In this document: positions 1-12,043 of the stretch, piece by piece
Layout of the letters: every line of letters begins with the position of its first letter
Numbering within the stretch: position 1 is the stretch's first letter
Source: Staphylococcus hyicus
GTDB lineage: Bacteria; Bacillota; Bacilli; Staphylococcales; Staphylococcaceae
Length of the DNA stretch: 64,000 nt
Assembly (NCBI RefSeq): GCF_000816085.1
Contig: NZ_CP008747.1
Coordinates: forward strand, 1,364,001 to 1,428,000
Reading direction: 5' to 3'
Made by a program: the position numbers and the translations under genes
Notes under the pieces: model-generated
The model's input: only the letters and a program-made list of their open reading frames with translations
What the model was told of the DNA's origin: nothing
Database searches by the model: none

Positions 1-301
1 CACATTATTAAAAAAAGATAAAAATTTTTTAATTCATTTATGTATTGCAATAGTTGTATTAAGTATTGCTTTATTATTTAACTTAAACTCTATTGAATGG
101 ATGTTTTTATGCATCGCTATTTTTAGTGTTCTCATTACTGAAGCATTAAATACTGCGATTGAATATGCTGTAGATTTAACTACAGTTGAATATCATATTT
201 GGGCGAAACATGCAAAAGATATTGCAGCATTTGCGGTCTTGCTCGCATCTTTTTTTGCAGTAATTATAGGGTTAATTATTTTTATCCCTAAAATTTTATA
301 A
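1..301 (+). CDS. dgkA: Diacylglycerol/undecaprenol kinase family protein, C-terminal part
   Basis: The reading frame is open from the first bases of the window, so the N-terminus lies outside. About 99 codons are visible. They show three hydrophobic segments and the family motif EALNTAIE followed by an Asp a few residues later, which is the kinase active-site region. The family consists of small trimeric membrane kinases; in Firmicutes they phosphorylate undecaprenol to recycle the lipid carrier for cell-wall synthesis. The protein ends 13 bases before cdd, in the usual Firmicute cluster dgkA-cdd-era-recO, which suggests one transcript. The substrate, undecaprenol rather than diacylglycerol, is inferred from the phylum. 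Confidence 0.9.
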   Translation, partial: TLLKKDKNFLIHLCIAIVVLSIALLFNLNSIEWMFLCIAIFSVLITEALNTAIEYAVDLTTVEYHIWAKHAKDIAAFAVLLASFFAVIIGLIIFIPKIL

Positions 302-313
302 GGGCGTGATACT

Positions 314-718
314 ATGAGTTATACAGAAAAACATTTTAAAGAAGTTAGAAAAGCGCAACAACGTGCTTATGCACCATACAGTAACTTTAAAGTAGGTGCT
401 TATTTAATTACAAAGGATGGACAATCTTTTTATGGCGCCAATGTAGAAAATGCGGCCTACCCATCTACATGTTGTGCTGAAAGGTCAGCACTTTTTGCTG
501 CGATTAGCCAAGGCTATAAACCAGGTGATTTTGAATCGATTACAATTACAGTTGACAGTCCAGAGGTGTCTTCACCTTGTGGGACATGTCGCCAAGTACT
601 AAAAGAATTATGCGATGACGATATGCCGGTTTATATGACAAACCAAACAGGGGAGATGAAAATGCTTACAGTGCACGAATTACTCCCACTTGGATTCTCT
701 GGAAAGGATTTAACATAA
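314..718 (+). CDS. cdd: Cytidine deaminase
   Basis: 134 residues, the normal length of the homotetrameric cytidine deaminase, which converts cytidine or deoxycytidine to uridine or deoxyuridine for pyrimidine salvage. The zinc site is complete: Cys54-Ala-Glu56 (CAERSA), with Glu56 as the proton shuttle, and PCGTCRQ giving Cys89 and Cys92. The N-terminal substrate-binding stretch [11 protein letters not shown] is also present. The start ATG follows the dgkA stop by 13 bases, and the stop lies one base before the era ATG, so translation is probably coupled. Nothing unusual was seen. Confidence 0.97.
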   Translation: MSYTEKHFKEVRKAQQRAYAPYSNFKVGAYLITKDGQSFYGANVENAAYPSTCCAERSALFAAISQGYKPGDFESITITVDSPEVSSPCGTCRQVLKELCDDDMPVYMTNQTGEMKMLTVHELLPLGFSGKDLT

Positions 719-719
719 T

Positions 720-1616
720 ATGACACAATATAAATCTGGTTTCGTAACAATTATCGGGCGACCGAATGTTGGGAAATCTACATTTGTAAACCGTGTGATT
801 GGACATAAAATTGCAATAATGTCTGACAAAGCTCAAACAACACGTAATAAAATTCAAGGTGTCATGACAACTAATGATGCTCAAATTATTTTCCTTGATA
901 CACCCGGTATTCATAAACCTAAGCATAAACTCGGTGACTATATGATGAAGGTTGCCAAAAATACATTGTCAGAAATTGATGCAGTTATGTTTATGGTAAA
1001 TGTTAATGAAGACATCGGTCGTGGTGATGAATATATCATGGAAATGCTCAAAAATGTCAAAACACCTGTCTTCCTTGTTTTAAACAAAATTGATTTAGTG
1101 CACCCTGATGCATTGATGCCTAAAATTGAAGCATATCAAAAGTATATGGAATTTACCGAAATTATACCGATTTCAGCTTTAGAGGGCTTAAACGTTGATC
1201 ACTTTATTCAAGTTTTAAAATCATATTTACCTGAAGGACCACAGTACTATCCAGATGGACAAATTTCAGATCACCCTGAACAATTTGTCGTAAGTGAGTT
1301 GATTCGTGAAAAAATCCTTGAAACCACTACCGAAGAAATACCACATTCCATTGGTGTCAATGTAGAACGCATGGTTCAAGAGGCAGAAGACCGTGTGCAT
1401 ATCGAGGCAACAATCTATGTTGAACGTGATTCTCAAAAAGGGATTGTGATTGGTAAAGGTGGAAAAAAATTAAAAGTCATCGGTCAGCGTGCAAGAAAAG
1501 ATATTGAACATTTGCTTGGATCAAAAGTGTATTTAGATTTATGGGTTAAAGTTCAAAAAGACTGGAGAAATAAATCTAATTTCATTAAACAAATGGGTTA
1601 TGTTGAAGATGAATAA
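720..1616 (+). CDS. era: GTPase Era
   Basis: 298 residues. The N-terminal GTPase domain carries G1 GRPNVGKS (about residues 13-20), G3 DTPGIHK and G4 NKID. The C-terminal KH RNA-binding domain has [12 protein letters not shown] near residue 240. Era binds the 3' end of 16S rRNA and acts in 30S subunit maturation at the cytoplasm/membrane interface. The gene begins one base after the cdd stop and precedes recO by 20 bases, where a GGGGGAG ribosome-binding site serves recO. All key motifs are intact. Confidence 0.97.
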   Translation: MTQYKSGFVTIIGRPNVGKSTFVNRVIGHKIAIMSDKAQTTRNKIQGVMTTNDAQIIFLDTPGIHKPKHKLGDYMMKVAKNTLSEIDAVMFMVNVNEDIGRGDEYIMEMLKNVKTPVFLVLNKIDLVHPDALMPKIEAYQKYMEFTEIIPISALEGLNVDHFIQVLKSYLPEGPQYYPDGQISDHPEQFVVSELIREKILETTTEEIPHSIGVNVERMVQEAEDRVHIEATIYVERDSQKGIVIGKGGKKLKVIGQRARKDIEHLLGSKVYLDLWVKVQKDWRNKSNFIKQMGYVEDE

Positions 1617-1636
1617 CAGATTCTAGGGGGAGTTGC

Positions 1637-2410
1637 ATGCTCGTTAAACAAATTGGAATCATCATTAAATCTATTGATTACGGTGAATCAGACCGTATTA
1701 TTACAATTTTGAATGAGCACGGTTCAAAAATCCCTCTCATGGTTAGACGTGCAAAAAAAGTCAAATCTGGCTTTCAAGCAAACACTCAACCATTTGTAAA
1801 AGCGTTGTTTATTTATAATAAATTTCGAGGTATGGGAACTTTAACGTCTGTAGATGTACTTGATTCAAACTATAATTTAAGGATAGATTTATTGGCCAAT
1901 AGTTATGCTAGCCTTTGTCTAGAAATTATTGAACGGTCTATGGATCATGATGAAATAAGCAAACAAATGTATCATCTACTCACATTTGCGATTGATCGCA
2001 TAAATCTCGGTGTTTCTCCACAATTAATCGCAAATATCGTCATGTTAAAATGTTTACCTCGTCATGGTATTACACTCCAGTTAGACAAATGTGTCGTTAC
2101 GCAATCGAAGCAAATTGAGCATTTCACAGCATATAGCTTTACATTTAACGGCATACTATCAAAGAATGCGATGTATCAAGACCCACATGCGTTACCTTTA
2201 TCTAATAAAACCATTTATATAACACATGCGTTACAACACTTGAAGCTCGATCAAATTAATGAAATGCGTATTCACCAAGATATTATAGAAGAAATGTCAA
2301 CGTTCATATTAATGATTTATAAAGAATATCTTGGTTTATATTTCAAAAGCCAACGTCTTATAAATCAATTAAAGCGTAGTGAAGCAAATATATTTAATAA
2401 CTCAAATTAA
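1637..2410 (+). CDS. recO: DNA repair protein RecO
   Basis: 257 residues. The N-terminal OB-fold begins LVKQIGIIIKSIDYGESDRI, the RecO signature of a conserved G(E/D)SDRI near residue 18. RecO works with RecR (and RecF) to load RecA on SSB-coated single-stranded DNA during gap repair. A Cys-rich stretch in the middle (CLPRHG, LDKC) resembles a reduced zinc finger. The start ATG sits 7 bases after GGGGGAG. It is the last gene of the dgkA-cdd-era-recO cluster and is followed by a terminator. Confidence 0.95.
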   Translation: MLVKQIGIIIKSIDYGESDRIITILNEHGSKIPLMVRRAKKVKSGFQANTQPFVKALFIYNKFRGMGTLTSVDVLDSNYNLRIDLLANSYASLCLEIIERSMDHDEISKQMYHLLTFAIDRINLGVSPQLIANIVMLKCLPRHGITLQLDKCVVTQSKQIEHFTAYSFTFNGILSKNAMYQDPHALPLSNKTIYITHALQHLKLDQINEMRIHQDIIEEMSTFILMIYKEYLGLYFKSQRLINQLKRSEANIFNNSN

Positions 2411-2427
2411 TGTACTATTATTTTAGT

Positions 2428-2456
2428 GACGCCTTTAAATTAAGGGCGTCTTTTTT
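2428..2456 (+). terminator. Rho-independent terminator after recO
   Basis: GACGCCTT and AAGGGCGTC pair as a GC-rich stem with a short loop, followed at once by six T. It closes the era-recO transcript. Confidence 0.88.
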
Positions 2457-2545
2457 GTGTTCTTATCAAAACAAATGGGAGAGTCAGACGTTTACCTATA
2501 AATGTATACATATTGAAGGTTACTAGTACATTAAAATACTCATAT

Positions 2546-2590
2546 AAAAAACCAACACCAAACATTTAATAATGAATGGTATTGGCTTTT
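2546..2590 (-). terminator. Terminator of glyS (minus strand)
   Basis: Read on the minus strand, an arm beginning AAAAGCCAATACC pairs through several G-U pairs with GGTGTTGGTTTTT, ending in a T run. It lies about 60 bases beyond the glyS stop. The pairing is imperfect, so confidence is moderate. The rest of 2457-2647 shows no gene. Confidence 0.6.
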
Positions 2591-2647
2591 AAAAATTAGA
2601 TTTATTAATCGAAAGTTTAGACTTACTTATATAACAAAATGCTTGAT

Positions 2648-4039
2648 TTAAAATTTAACTTTTTCTGCTAAAAATGCTTTGAGGTCGTTGATTGACATAC
2701 GTACTTGTTCCATCGTATCACGGTCACGTACCGTTACTTGATTATCTTCTAAGGAATCAAAATCAAAAGTAATACAATATGGAGTGCCGATTTCATCTTG
2801 GCGGCGGTAGCGTTTACCGATAGATTGTGATTCATCGAAATCTACAACAAAGTCTTCACTTAAGAGCTCGTATACTTTTAACGCTTCTTGGGACAATTTT
2901 TTACTCAATGGTAATACGGCTGCTTTATAAGGTGCGAGCGCAGGGTGGAAATGTAAAACAGTACGTGCATCTTTACTTCCTTCTACACCTTCTTCTTCAT
3001 ATGCATCGCACAAAAATGCAAGTGTCACACGGTCAGCACCTAGTGAAGGTTCGATACAATATGGTATATATTTTTCGTTTGTTTCTGGATCGTGATATTT
3101 AAAATCTTCTCCTGAATGTTCACTGTGTTGCTTTAAGTCAAAATCTGTACGACTCGCAATACCCCAAAGTTCACCCCAACCAAATGGGAATTTGTATTCA
3201 ATATCAGTCGTTGCATTTGAGTAATGGGATAATTCATCTTCATCATGGTCACGTAAACGTGTATTTTCTTTATGAAGCCCCAAATCAGTCAGCCATTTTG
3301 CAGCGTAGTCTTTCCAATATGATTGCCACTCAATCTCAGTTCCTGGCTTACAGAAGAACTCTAATTCCATTTGTTCAAATTCACGAGTACGGAAAATAAA
3401 GTTACCTGGCGTAATTTCATTACGGAAAGATTTACCAACTTGACCTATACCAAATGGTAATTTTTTACGCATAGAGCGCTGTACATTTTTATAATTTACG
3501 AAAATACCCTGTGCTGTTTCAGGACGTAAAAAGATTTCATTTGTTGAATCTTCAGTTACACCTTGGAATGTTTTAAACATTAAATTAAATTGACGAATAT
3601 CTGTCCAATTAGCGGTACCGCTCACTGGGCAAGTGATGCCTTCTTCATCAATGATACGTTTCATTTCTTCAAAACTTAAACCATCAGCAATAAAGTTTTC
3701 GTCACCTTTAACGTTATGCATATAATCTTCTATAATTTTATCTGCACGATAACGGATTTTACTGTCTTTGTTATCAATCATAGGGTCATTAAAATTGCAC
3801 AAGTGACCAGACGCTTCCCAAGTTTTTGGGTTCATAAGTATCGCAGCATCTAAACCTACATTATATGGAGATTGTGTGATGAACTTTTTCCACCAAGCTT
3901 TTTTTACATTATTTTTTAATTCCACACCTAATGGACCATAATCCCAAGTATTTGCTAATCCACCATAAATTTCACTACCAGGAAATACAAAACCTCTATG
4001 TTTTGCAAGTTGCACAATTTTATCCATATTTTTTTCCAT
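2648..4039 (-). CDS. glyS: Glycine--tRNA ligase (homodimeric class II)
   Basis: 463 residues, the single-chain alpha-2 type used by staphylococci, not the alpha2-beta2 GlyQS type. Class II motif 2 is visible in [20 protein letters not shown] and motif 3 in [15 protein letters not shown]-terminal anticodon-binding domain follows from about residue 360. It charges tRNA-Gly, also needed in staphylococci for pentaglycine bridges of the cell wall (family knowledge). It stands alone on the minus strand, with a T-box leader upstream, so expression should rise when uncharged tRNA-Gly accumulates. The ATG follows AAGGAGTG at a normal distance. Confidence 0.97.
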   Translation of the reverse strand: MEKNMDKIVQLAKHRGFVFPGSEIYGGLANTWDYGPLGVELKNNVKKAWWKKFITQSPYNVGLDAAILMNPKTWEASGHLCNFNDPMIDNKDSKIRYRADKIIEDYMHNVKGDENFIADGLSFEEMKRIIDEEGITCPVSGTANWTDIRQFNLMFKTFQGVTEDSTNEIFLRPETAQGIFVNYKNVQRSMRKKLPFGIGQVGKSFRNEITPGNFIFRTREFEQMELEFFCKPGTEIEWQSYWKDYAAKWLTDLGLHKENTRLRDHDEDELSHYSNATTDIEYKFPFGWGELWGIASRTDFDLKQHSEHSGEDFKYHDPETNEKYIPYCIEPSLGADRVTLAFLCDAYEEEGVEGSKDARTVLHFHPALAPYKAAVLPLSKKLSQEALKVYELLSEDFVVDFDESQSIGKRYRRQDEIGTPYCITFDFDSLEDNQVTVRDRDTMEQVRMSINDLKAFLAEKVKF

Positions 4040-4063
4040 TATTTAACACTCCTTAAAAAATAT

Positions 4064-4260
4064 AAAAAGTCCCAAGCCAAAGAAATAACTTTGCCTTGGG
4101 ACGAATTAATGTATTAATCCGCGGTTCCACCCAAATTAGTGTGTCCACTCACTTTTATTCACATGTGTATATATAGGCCATTTGTAATGTTAAGCTTTCA
4201 CCATCCTTAACTCGCTTTAACTATAAGTTTAAAGTAATCTAATCAGAAGCGCAAGCAAAA
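4064..4260 (-). promoter_or_regulatory. T-box leader (tRNA-Gly sensing) of glyS
   Basis: On the minus strand the invariant T-box core GGGTGGAACCGCGG occupies 4132-4119. It is followed by a strong terminator stem (4102-4089 with 4082-4069, one mismatch) and a T run at 4068-4064, about 25 bases before glyS. Upstream sequence to about 4260 would form Stem I. A GGC triplet at 4179-4177 is a candidate glycine specifier, but I could not fold Stem I reliably. Staphylococcal glyS T-boxes are known to be longer than usual. The remainder of 4261-4398 shows no gene. Confidence 0.93.
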
Positions 4261-4398
4261 TCATAATTGTCTACACGTAGATAAACCGTTATAATGGTAA
4301 ATGAATGTTTTTATGAAAGTCGTATGAAAAACATACTGATTTGAATACTTCATCAAATCAAACGTTGCATATGAAAATAAATATGATGCTAGTATCTT

Positions 4399-4461
4399 AA
4401 AGGAGGCATTTCTGCTATTTAATTAGCATAACCATTGGGTTTTAAATAAGCAGAGATCATT
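4399..4461 (+). promoter_or_regulatory. Shine-Dalgarno, intervening hairpin and non-AUG start of the ccpN-like gene
   Basis: A perfect AAAGGAGG (4399-4406) has no start codon at normal distance. Four bases later TCTGCTATTTAA (4411-4422) pairs with TTAAATAAGCAGA (4442-4454) over 12 bp with one bulged A. Inside the loop AACC (4430-4433) pairs with GGTT (4438-4441). If the hairpin forms, the ribosome-binding site lies 8 unpaired bases from ATT at 4459 and 5 from ATC at 4456. The protein family homology begins exactly there. The arrangement recalls T4 genes whose hairpin shortens the distance from the Shine-Dalgarno to the start. Confidence 0.6.
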
Positions 4462-5085
4462 ATAGAACTGAGTAAACGTCAAGAACACATTGTTGATATC
4501 GTAAAAAATTCAGGACCTATAACTGGTGAAAAAATTGCTGAACAACTTAATCTGACGCGCGCAACTTTAAGACCTGATCTTGCTATTTTAACGATGGCTG
4601 GATACCTAGAAGCTCGACCTCGTGTAGGCTATTTTTACTCTGGTAAATCAAGCTCACAATTACTTACTGAACAACTCAAGCATTATATTGTTAAGGATTA
4701 CCAATCACATCCTGTTATTTTGAAAAGTGATGTCACAGTTTATGACGCAATCTGCGCTATTTTCATAGAAGATGTAGGGACACTTTTTATTGTAAATGAT
4801 GATAATGATTTGGTTGGAGTATGTTCTCGAAAGGATTTACTACGTGCATCGATGGCTGGACAAGATATTCATAACATTCCTGTACATATTATAATGACAA
4901 GAATGCCAAACATTGTTCTTTTAGAAGAAGATGACCTACTTTTATATGCAGCACGTCAAATGATTTCTAAAGAAATAGATTCCATTCCAATCGTTAAACC
5001 AAAAGATGATGGAAAGTATGCTGTAACAGGCCGTATTTCTAAAACTACAATAACTAAACTTTTCGTTTCTTTATTCGATCAATAG
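4459..5085 (+). CDS. ccpN: CcpN-type HTH/CBS-domain transcriptional repressor
   Basis: About 208 residues. An N-terminal winged HTH (about residues 5-60) contains GPITGEKIAEQLNLTRATLR and LEARPRVGYFYSGK, and two CBS domains follow from about residue 75. In B. subtilis CcpN represses gluconeogenic genes (gapB, pckA) and is paired with yqfL, as here. The first ordinary start, ATG 4594, would delete nearly the whole HTH. Upstream the frame stays open to 4450 and holds only ATC, ATT, ATA and CTG as possible starts. ATT 4459 gives M-I-E-L-S-K-R-Q, which fits the family start. The start is therefore inferred. See the hairpin at its ribosome-binding site. Confidence 0.85.
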   Translation: MIELSKRQEHIVDIVKNSGPITGEKIAEQLNLTRATLRPDLAILTMAGYLEARPRVGYFYSGKSSSQLLTEQLKHYIVKDYQSHPVILKSDVTVYDAICAIFIEDVGTLFIVNDDNDLVGVCSRKDLLRASMAGQDIHNIPVHIIMTRMPNIVLLEEDDLLLYAARQMISKEIDSIPIVKPKDDGKYAVTGRISKTTITKLFVSLFDQ

Positions 5086-5100
5086 GAGGGCTAATGACAC

Positions 5101-5931
5101 ATGACGAAAGTGAAAATTATTATTGCCTCAGACTCAGTAGGCGAAACAGCAGAACTCGTTGCCAAAGCTTGTATTTCTCAATTTAAAAACGTTGAAAGTA
5201 CAGCCGACATTATTCGCTACCCATATATAGAGACGAAACAAAACATAGATGAAATCATTCAAATGGCAAAAGAAAATAATTCTATGATTATTTATACTCT
5301 CGTGCGCCCTGATATTAGAGCGTACATGGCAGATTTAATTAAGGAAAACCATTTAAAATCAGTCGACATTATGGGACCTATCATGAGTATGATGGAAGCG
5401 ACATTCCAACAACAACCAATTAACGAACCTGGTATCGTGCATAAACTTGACGAAGATTACTTTAAAAAAATTGAAGCGATGGAATTTGCTGTAAAATATG
5501 ATGATGGCAAAGATCCAAAAGGACTTCCAAAAGCAGATATTGTCCTTATAGGAGTTTCTCGTACCTCTAAAACACCAATTTCACAATATCTTGCACATAA
5601 GCGTTATAAAGTCATGAATGTGCCAATTGTGCCTGAAGTAAACCCACCAGAAATGTTATTTGAAATCGACCCCAAAAAATGTATTGCTTTAAAAATCACA
5701 TCTGAAAAACTAAATGCTATTCGGAAGGAAAGATTAAAACAACTCGGACTTTCTGACTCAGCACGATATGCTACAGATACACGTATCGAAGAAGAATTAG
5801 ACTATTTCAATAAAATCGTTGAGCGCATAGGTTGTCCAGTTTTAGATGTTTCAAATAAAGCAATAGAAGAAACAGCAAATAATATTATACAAATTATTGA
5901 GCATAATAATTTCTTTTCAAATCAAAAGTAA
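5101..5931 (+). CDS. yqfL: Pyruvate, phosphate dikinase regulatory protein family (DUF299)
   Basis: 276 residues. The P-loop-like motif GVSRTSKTP near residue 150 is the ADP/phosphate-binding signature of PPDK/PEP synthase regulatory proteins. These both phosphorylate (using ADP) and dephosphorylate a threonine of the dikinase. It starts 15 bases after the regulator gene; AGGAGG overlaps that gene's TAG stop. In B. subtilis the ccpN-yqfL pair modulates CcpN-dependent repression, so the neighbour supports a role in switching gluconeogenesis. No dikinase gene lies in this window, so the actual target here is not shown. Confidence 0.93.
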   Translation: MTKVKIIIASDSVGETAELVAKACISQFKNVESTADIIRYPYIETKQNIDEIIQMAKENNSMIIYTLVRPDIRAYMADLIKENHLKSVDIMGPIMSMMEATFQQQPINEPGIVHKLDEDYFKKIEAMEFAVKYDDGKDPKGLPKADIVLIGVSRTSKTPISQYLAHKRYKVMNVPIVPEVNPPEMLFEIDPKKCIALKITSEKLNAIRKERLKQLGLSDSARYATDTRIEEELDYFNKIVERIGCPVLDVSNKAIEETANNIIQIIEHNNFFSNQK

Positions 5932-5994
5932 GTATAATATTGAAACTCATTCAATTTTTTCGCAGGAATCCAACAATCAATAAAGGTGATAAAT

Positions 5995-8906
<2,912 letters not shown>

Positions 8907-8910
8907 ATTT

Positions 8911-8940
8911 AATGCGTTAATCATTTCTATACGCATTTTT
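8911..8940 (+). terminator. Terminator after rpoD
   Basis: AATGCGT pairs with ACGCATT and runs into TTTTT. It lies just past the sigA stop. Confidence 0.7.
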
Positions 8941-8942
8941 AA

Positions 8943-9010
8943 AGGGAGCAATCAGTCGTATCACTATGGTCAAACATATGATGAACTGTTTGTACTCCCT
9001 TATTTTTATA
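8943..9010 (+). terminator. Second hairpin between rpoD and trmK
   Basis: AGGGAG (8943-8948) pairs with CTCCCT (8995-9000) across a 46-base interior that can extend the stem imperfectly, followed by TTATTTTTATAT. It could be a backup terminator or an attenuator ahead of trmK. The long loop makes this tentative. Confidence 0.4.
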
Positions 9011-9028
9011 TAAAAGGAGCACACCATC

Positions 9029-9712
9029 ATGATTCCGATTAATCGACGACTACTAAAAGTGAGTGAATATATCAAAGGGAAAAAACTTGCTGACATAGGA
9101 TCTGACCACGCGTATTTACCAATTTATGCACTACAAAATGGATTAATTCAATCAGCAATAGCAGGTGAAGTTATAAAGGGACCTTTTACTGCAGCCAAAA
9201 AAAGTGTAGCTGTGAACGGTTTAACATCGAAAATTGATGTGAGACTTGGTGATGGATTGACAATTCTAGAAGAAGCGGATTGTGTTGATACTGTCACAAT
9301 ATGCGGGATGGGTGGCCCATTAATCACACGTATATTAGAAAATGGATTGCATCATATACCCAACTTTCCGCGACTAGTACTCCAATCAAATATTCAATCA
9401 GAACCTATTAGACGCTTCCTACAGCAGAATGGCTATAAAATTATTGCAGAAACATTAATTAAAGAACGCGCACACATTTATGAAATCATTGTTGCCGAGC
9501 GTGGTGAGATGCATTTATCAGCTTTGGACTTTAAATTCGGTCCCTTTTTACATCCAGAACATGGTGACTTATTTAAAGAAAAATGGCAAAGAGAATTAGA
9601 TGCATTGTCAGATATAAAGAAACAATTGAATCCAGATAAACACGTAGAACGATACGAAGATATTATTCACCAAGAAACCGTAATTAAAGAGGTGTTAAAT
9701 AATGAAAATTAA
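9029..9712 (+). CDS. trmK: tRNA (adenine22-N1)-methyltransferase TrmK
   Basis: 227 residues. The SAM-binding motif LADIGSDHAYLP (about residues 19-30) and the catalytic-region motif CGMGGPLI (about 92-99) are the hallmarks of the TrmK/YqfN (DUF633) family. The enzyme methylates N1 of A22 in the D-arm of tRNA. The C-terminal 60 residues are helical, as in the B. subtilis enzyme. The 3' end overlaps the next gene by 11 bases, so translation is coupled. The order sigA-trmK-nif3-like is conserved from Bacillus. Confidence 0.94.
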   Translation: MIPINRRLLKVSEYIKGKKLADIGSDHAYLPIYALQNGLIQSAIAGEVIKGPFTAAKKSVAVNGLTSKIDVRLGDGLTILEEADCVDTVTICGMGGPLITRILENGLHHIPNFPRLVLQSNIQSEPIRRFLQQNGYKIIAETLIKERAHIYEIIVAERGEMHLSALDFKFGPFLHPEHGDLFKEKWQRELDALSDIKKQLNPDKHVERYEDIIHQETVIKEVLNNEN

Positions 9713-10802
9713 AGCATTACTTCAAACACTTAATCATCATGTACCATTTAACTCTGCAGAATCATGGGATAACGTTGGCTTATTAATTGGAAATTCAGAA
9801 AATGAAGTTCATGGTATTTTAACGGCGTTAGATTGCACAATTGATGTTGTGAACGAAGCAATTAATCAACAATGTAATACGATAATAGCCCATCATCCTC
9901 TTATTTTTAAAGGTGTAAAAACTATCGTTGAGAATGAAGGCTACGGAGCTATTTTGTATGCATTAATAAAGAACAACATCAATTTAATCGCGTTGCATAC
10001 AAATCTGGATGTTCATCCACAAGGTGTGAATGCTATGCTTGCTGAACGCATCGGCATCAAGACACCAGCGCTTTTAAATGTCAACAGCAAAACATATTTT
10101 AAAGTACAAGTTTTCATTCCTAAAGAAGCGGGAGAACGCTTTAAAAATGCGTTAAGCGAAGCAGGCATTGCTAAAGAAGGGAATTATGAATATGCGTTTT
10201 TCAATTCAACTGGAATTGGACAATTTAAACCAACTGGTGACGCAAATCCTACGATAGGTCACCTACATCAACTTGAAAATGTTGAAGAACTAAAAATCGA
10301 ATTTATGATTGAAACCCATCAACGCAACTTGACAGAACATTTAATAGAAAAATATCATCCATATGAAACACCTGTTTACGATTTTATTCCTTTAGAAAAA
10401 AACATTAACCAAGGACTTGGTGTCATTGGTCAATTAAATCAATCGTACACCGTGTCTACGTTTGTTACCCATTTAAAAACAGTTTTAAATATGCCGAGCA
10501 TCCGCTATATCGGTGACAAGAATACATTAATTGAAAATGTCGCCATAGTAGGGGGCTCAGGTATTGGCTTTGAATCAATGGCACAACATAAAGGTGCAGA
10601 TGTTTTTATTACAGGAGATATTAAACACCATGAAGCACTTGATGCTAAAATTGCTGGCATCAATTTAATCGACATCAATCATTATAGCGAATATGTTATG
10701 AAAGAAGGATTGGTTAAACTTTTGTCACATTGGCTCAAGTCAGAAGGCACTTTCAAAATATTAGCATCTACTGTGAACACAGATCCTTATACGTATTATT
10801 GA
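9702..10802 (+). CDS. Nif3-like dinuclear metal centre protein (YqfO)
   Basis: 366 residues, the long form in which a PII-like insert (about residues 130-230) interrupts the Nif3/DUF34 fold. The metal-ligand segments IAHHPLIFKG (about 64-73), ALHTNLDVHPQGVN (about 101-114) and the C-terminal ITGDIKHHEALDAK (about 304-317) are intact. Its biochemical role is unsettled: family members act as GTP cyclohydrolase I-like or metal-handling proteins in some species. It overlaps trmK by 11 bases and has GAGGTG before its ATG. A strong shared terminator follows. Confidence 0.92.
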   Translation: MKIKALLQTLNHHVPFNSAESWDNVGLLIGNSENEVHGILTALDCTIDVVNEAINQQCNTIIAHHPLIFKGVKTIVENEGYGAILYALIKNNINLIALHTNLDVHPQGVNAMLAERIGIKTPALLNVNSKTYFKVQVFIPKEAGERFKNALSEAGIAKEGNYEYAFFNSTGIGQFKPTGDANPTIGHLHQLENVEELKIEFMIETHQRNLTEHLIEKYHPYETPVYDFIPLEKNINQGLGVIGQLNQSYTVSTFVTHLKTVLNMPSIRYIGDKNTLIENVAIVGGSGIGFESMAQHKGADVFITGDIKHHEALDAKIAGINLIDINHYSEYVMKEGLVKLLSHWLKSEGTFKILASTVNTDPYTYY

Positions 10803-10822
10803 AACAAGTCATCTTATTAAGA

Positions 10823-10865
10823 ATGCACCCTAAAGTTAATCGTCAAATTGAACTTTAGGGTGCAT
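10823..10865. terminator. Bidirectional terminator between nif3-like gene and ispH
   Basis: A perfect 15-bp stem (ATGCACCCTAAAGTT with AACTTTAGGGTGCAT) separates two convergent genes. Flanking A and T tracts allow it to end transcription from both sides. Confidence 0.85.
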
Positions 10866-10887
10866 ATTAAAAATGGTGGCATGTTTT

Positions 10888-11856
10888 TTAATCCATAATT
10901 TTAACAGGCTTAGCTTTTTTAATTTTAGGCAGAATTTTATCCACTGGCACATTCGACTGAATATGATGTGTTTCAGGATTAGATGGATCAAAATCTTTTA
11001 GAAAATTAATGACCTCTTTTACTATTGGTGTAGGTGTAGAAGCACCTGCCGTCACTGCAACAGTATCAACGCCCTCTAACCATTCAAGTTTTAATTGTGA
11101 AACATCAGCAATACGATAAGAATTTGTGTGTGCAATGTCTTTAGACACTTGTGCAAGTCTATTGGAGTTATTACTTTTAGGATCACCAACAACGATTAAT
11201 AAGTCTGCAGCACCTGCTTGATCAGCAACAGCTTCTTGGCGTACTTGGGTTGCTTGGCATATTTCTTTATGTTGTTCGATATGAGGGTATTTTTCTTGTA
11301 AATCTTCCATTAAATGCAATACATCCCATTGTGACATCGTCGTTTGATTTGTAACAATTAAACGTTTATCTTGTAACATCTCAGGCAAGGCATCGACATC
11401 ATTTTTAGTTTCAACTAAGTGTACCACATCTGGAGCAACGCCCACAGCACCTTCTGGTTCAGGATGACCTTTTTTACCAATGTAAATAATATGATAACCT
11501 TCCGCTTTTTTAGCTCTAATGAGCGCATGTGTATTTTCAACATCTGGACATGTTGCATCAATACATGTTAACCCTTTTTCTTTAGCACGACGTTTCACTT
11601 CAGGTGAGACACCATGTGCTGTAAAAATCACGGTCCCAGAATCAATTTGGTCTAAAATATCCAGACGATTAGGTCCGTCTAGTGTAATAATACCATCCGA
11701 TTCAAAAGCATCTGTCACATGTTTATTATGCACAATCATCCCTAGAATATAAATAGGACGCGGTAAATTCGGATCCAAAGAAGCATTGCGTGCGATGACC
11801 ATTGCATCCACTACACCATAACAATAGCCCCTTGGTGTTATTTTAATAATTTCCAT
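10888..11856 (-). CDS. ispH: 4-hydroxy-3-methylbut-2-enyl diphosphate reductase (IspH/LytB)
   Basis: 322 residues from ATG 11856 ([12 protein letters not shown]), which matches the usual family start. A GTG at 11865 is closer to the GGAGG and could add three residues. The three iron-sulfur ligands Cys12, Cys103 (DATCPDVE) and Cys200 ([11 protein letters not shown]) are present, as are HNKHV, TAHGVSP and the [11 protein letters not shown] substrate loop. IspH makes IPP and DMAPP, the last step of the MEP route. S. aureus lacks it. Its site between the Nif3-like gene and cshB matches Bacillus order. It is transcribed alone on the minus strand. Confidence 0.97.
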   Translation of the reverse strand: MEIIKITPRGYCYGVVDAMVIARNASLDPNLPRPIYILGMIVHNKHVTDAFESDGIITLDGPNRLDILDQIDSGTVIFTAHGVSPEVKRRAKEKGLTCIDATCPDVENTHALIRAKKAEGYHIIYIGKKGHPEPEGAVGVAPDVVHLVETKNDVDALPEMLQDKRLIVTNQTTMSQWDVLHLMEDLQEKYPHIEQHKEICQATQVRQEAVADQAGAADLLIVVGDPKSNNSNRLAQVSKDIAHTNSYRIADVSQLKLEWLEGVDTVAVTAGASTPTPIVKEVINFLKDFDPSNPETHHIQSNVPVDKILPKIKKAKPVKIMD

Positions 11857-11984
11857 AATATACACGTACCCTCCTTCAACTTCATATTATAGCAACTTCA
11901 ATGCGCAATTTAAACTATTCGAACGCATAGCACTAAAGAACTATTTCACCAGTTGTAGTTTGGTTCGCGATTCTTGATGAGTAG

Positions 11985-12013
11985 TTTTCATTTACGATAA
12001 ATTCCTATATAAT
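11985..12013 (+). promoter_or_regulatory. Candidate promoter of cshB
   Basis: TTTTCA (11985-11990), a 17-base spacer and TATAAT (12008-12013) resemble a SigA promoter. The -10 lies inside a perfect palindrome, CCTATAT-A-ATATAGG (12004-12018). AGGAGG follows before the cshB ATG. Confidence 0.55.
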
Positions 12014-12043
12014 ATAGGGACGATAGAATAAGGAGGGCCATTC

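Noticed and set aside
4594..5085. Short version of the CcpN-like regulator starting at ATG 4594.
   Set aside because: It would drop nearly all of the helix-turn-helix, which is encoded intact in the same frame just upstream.
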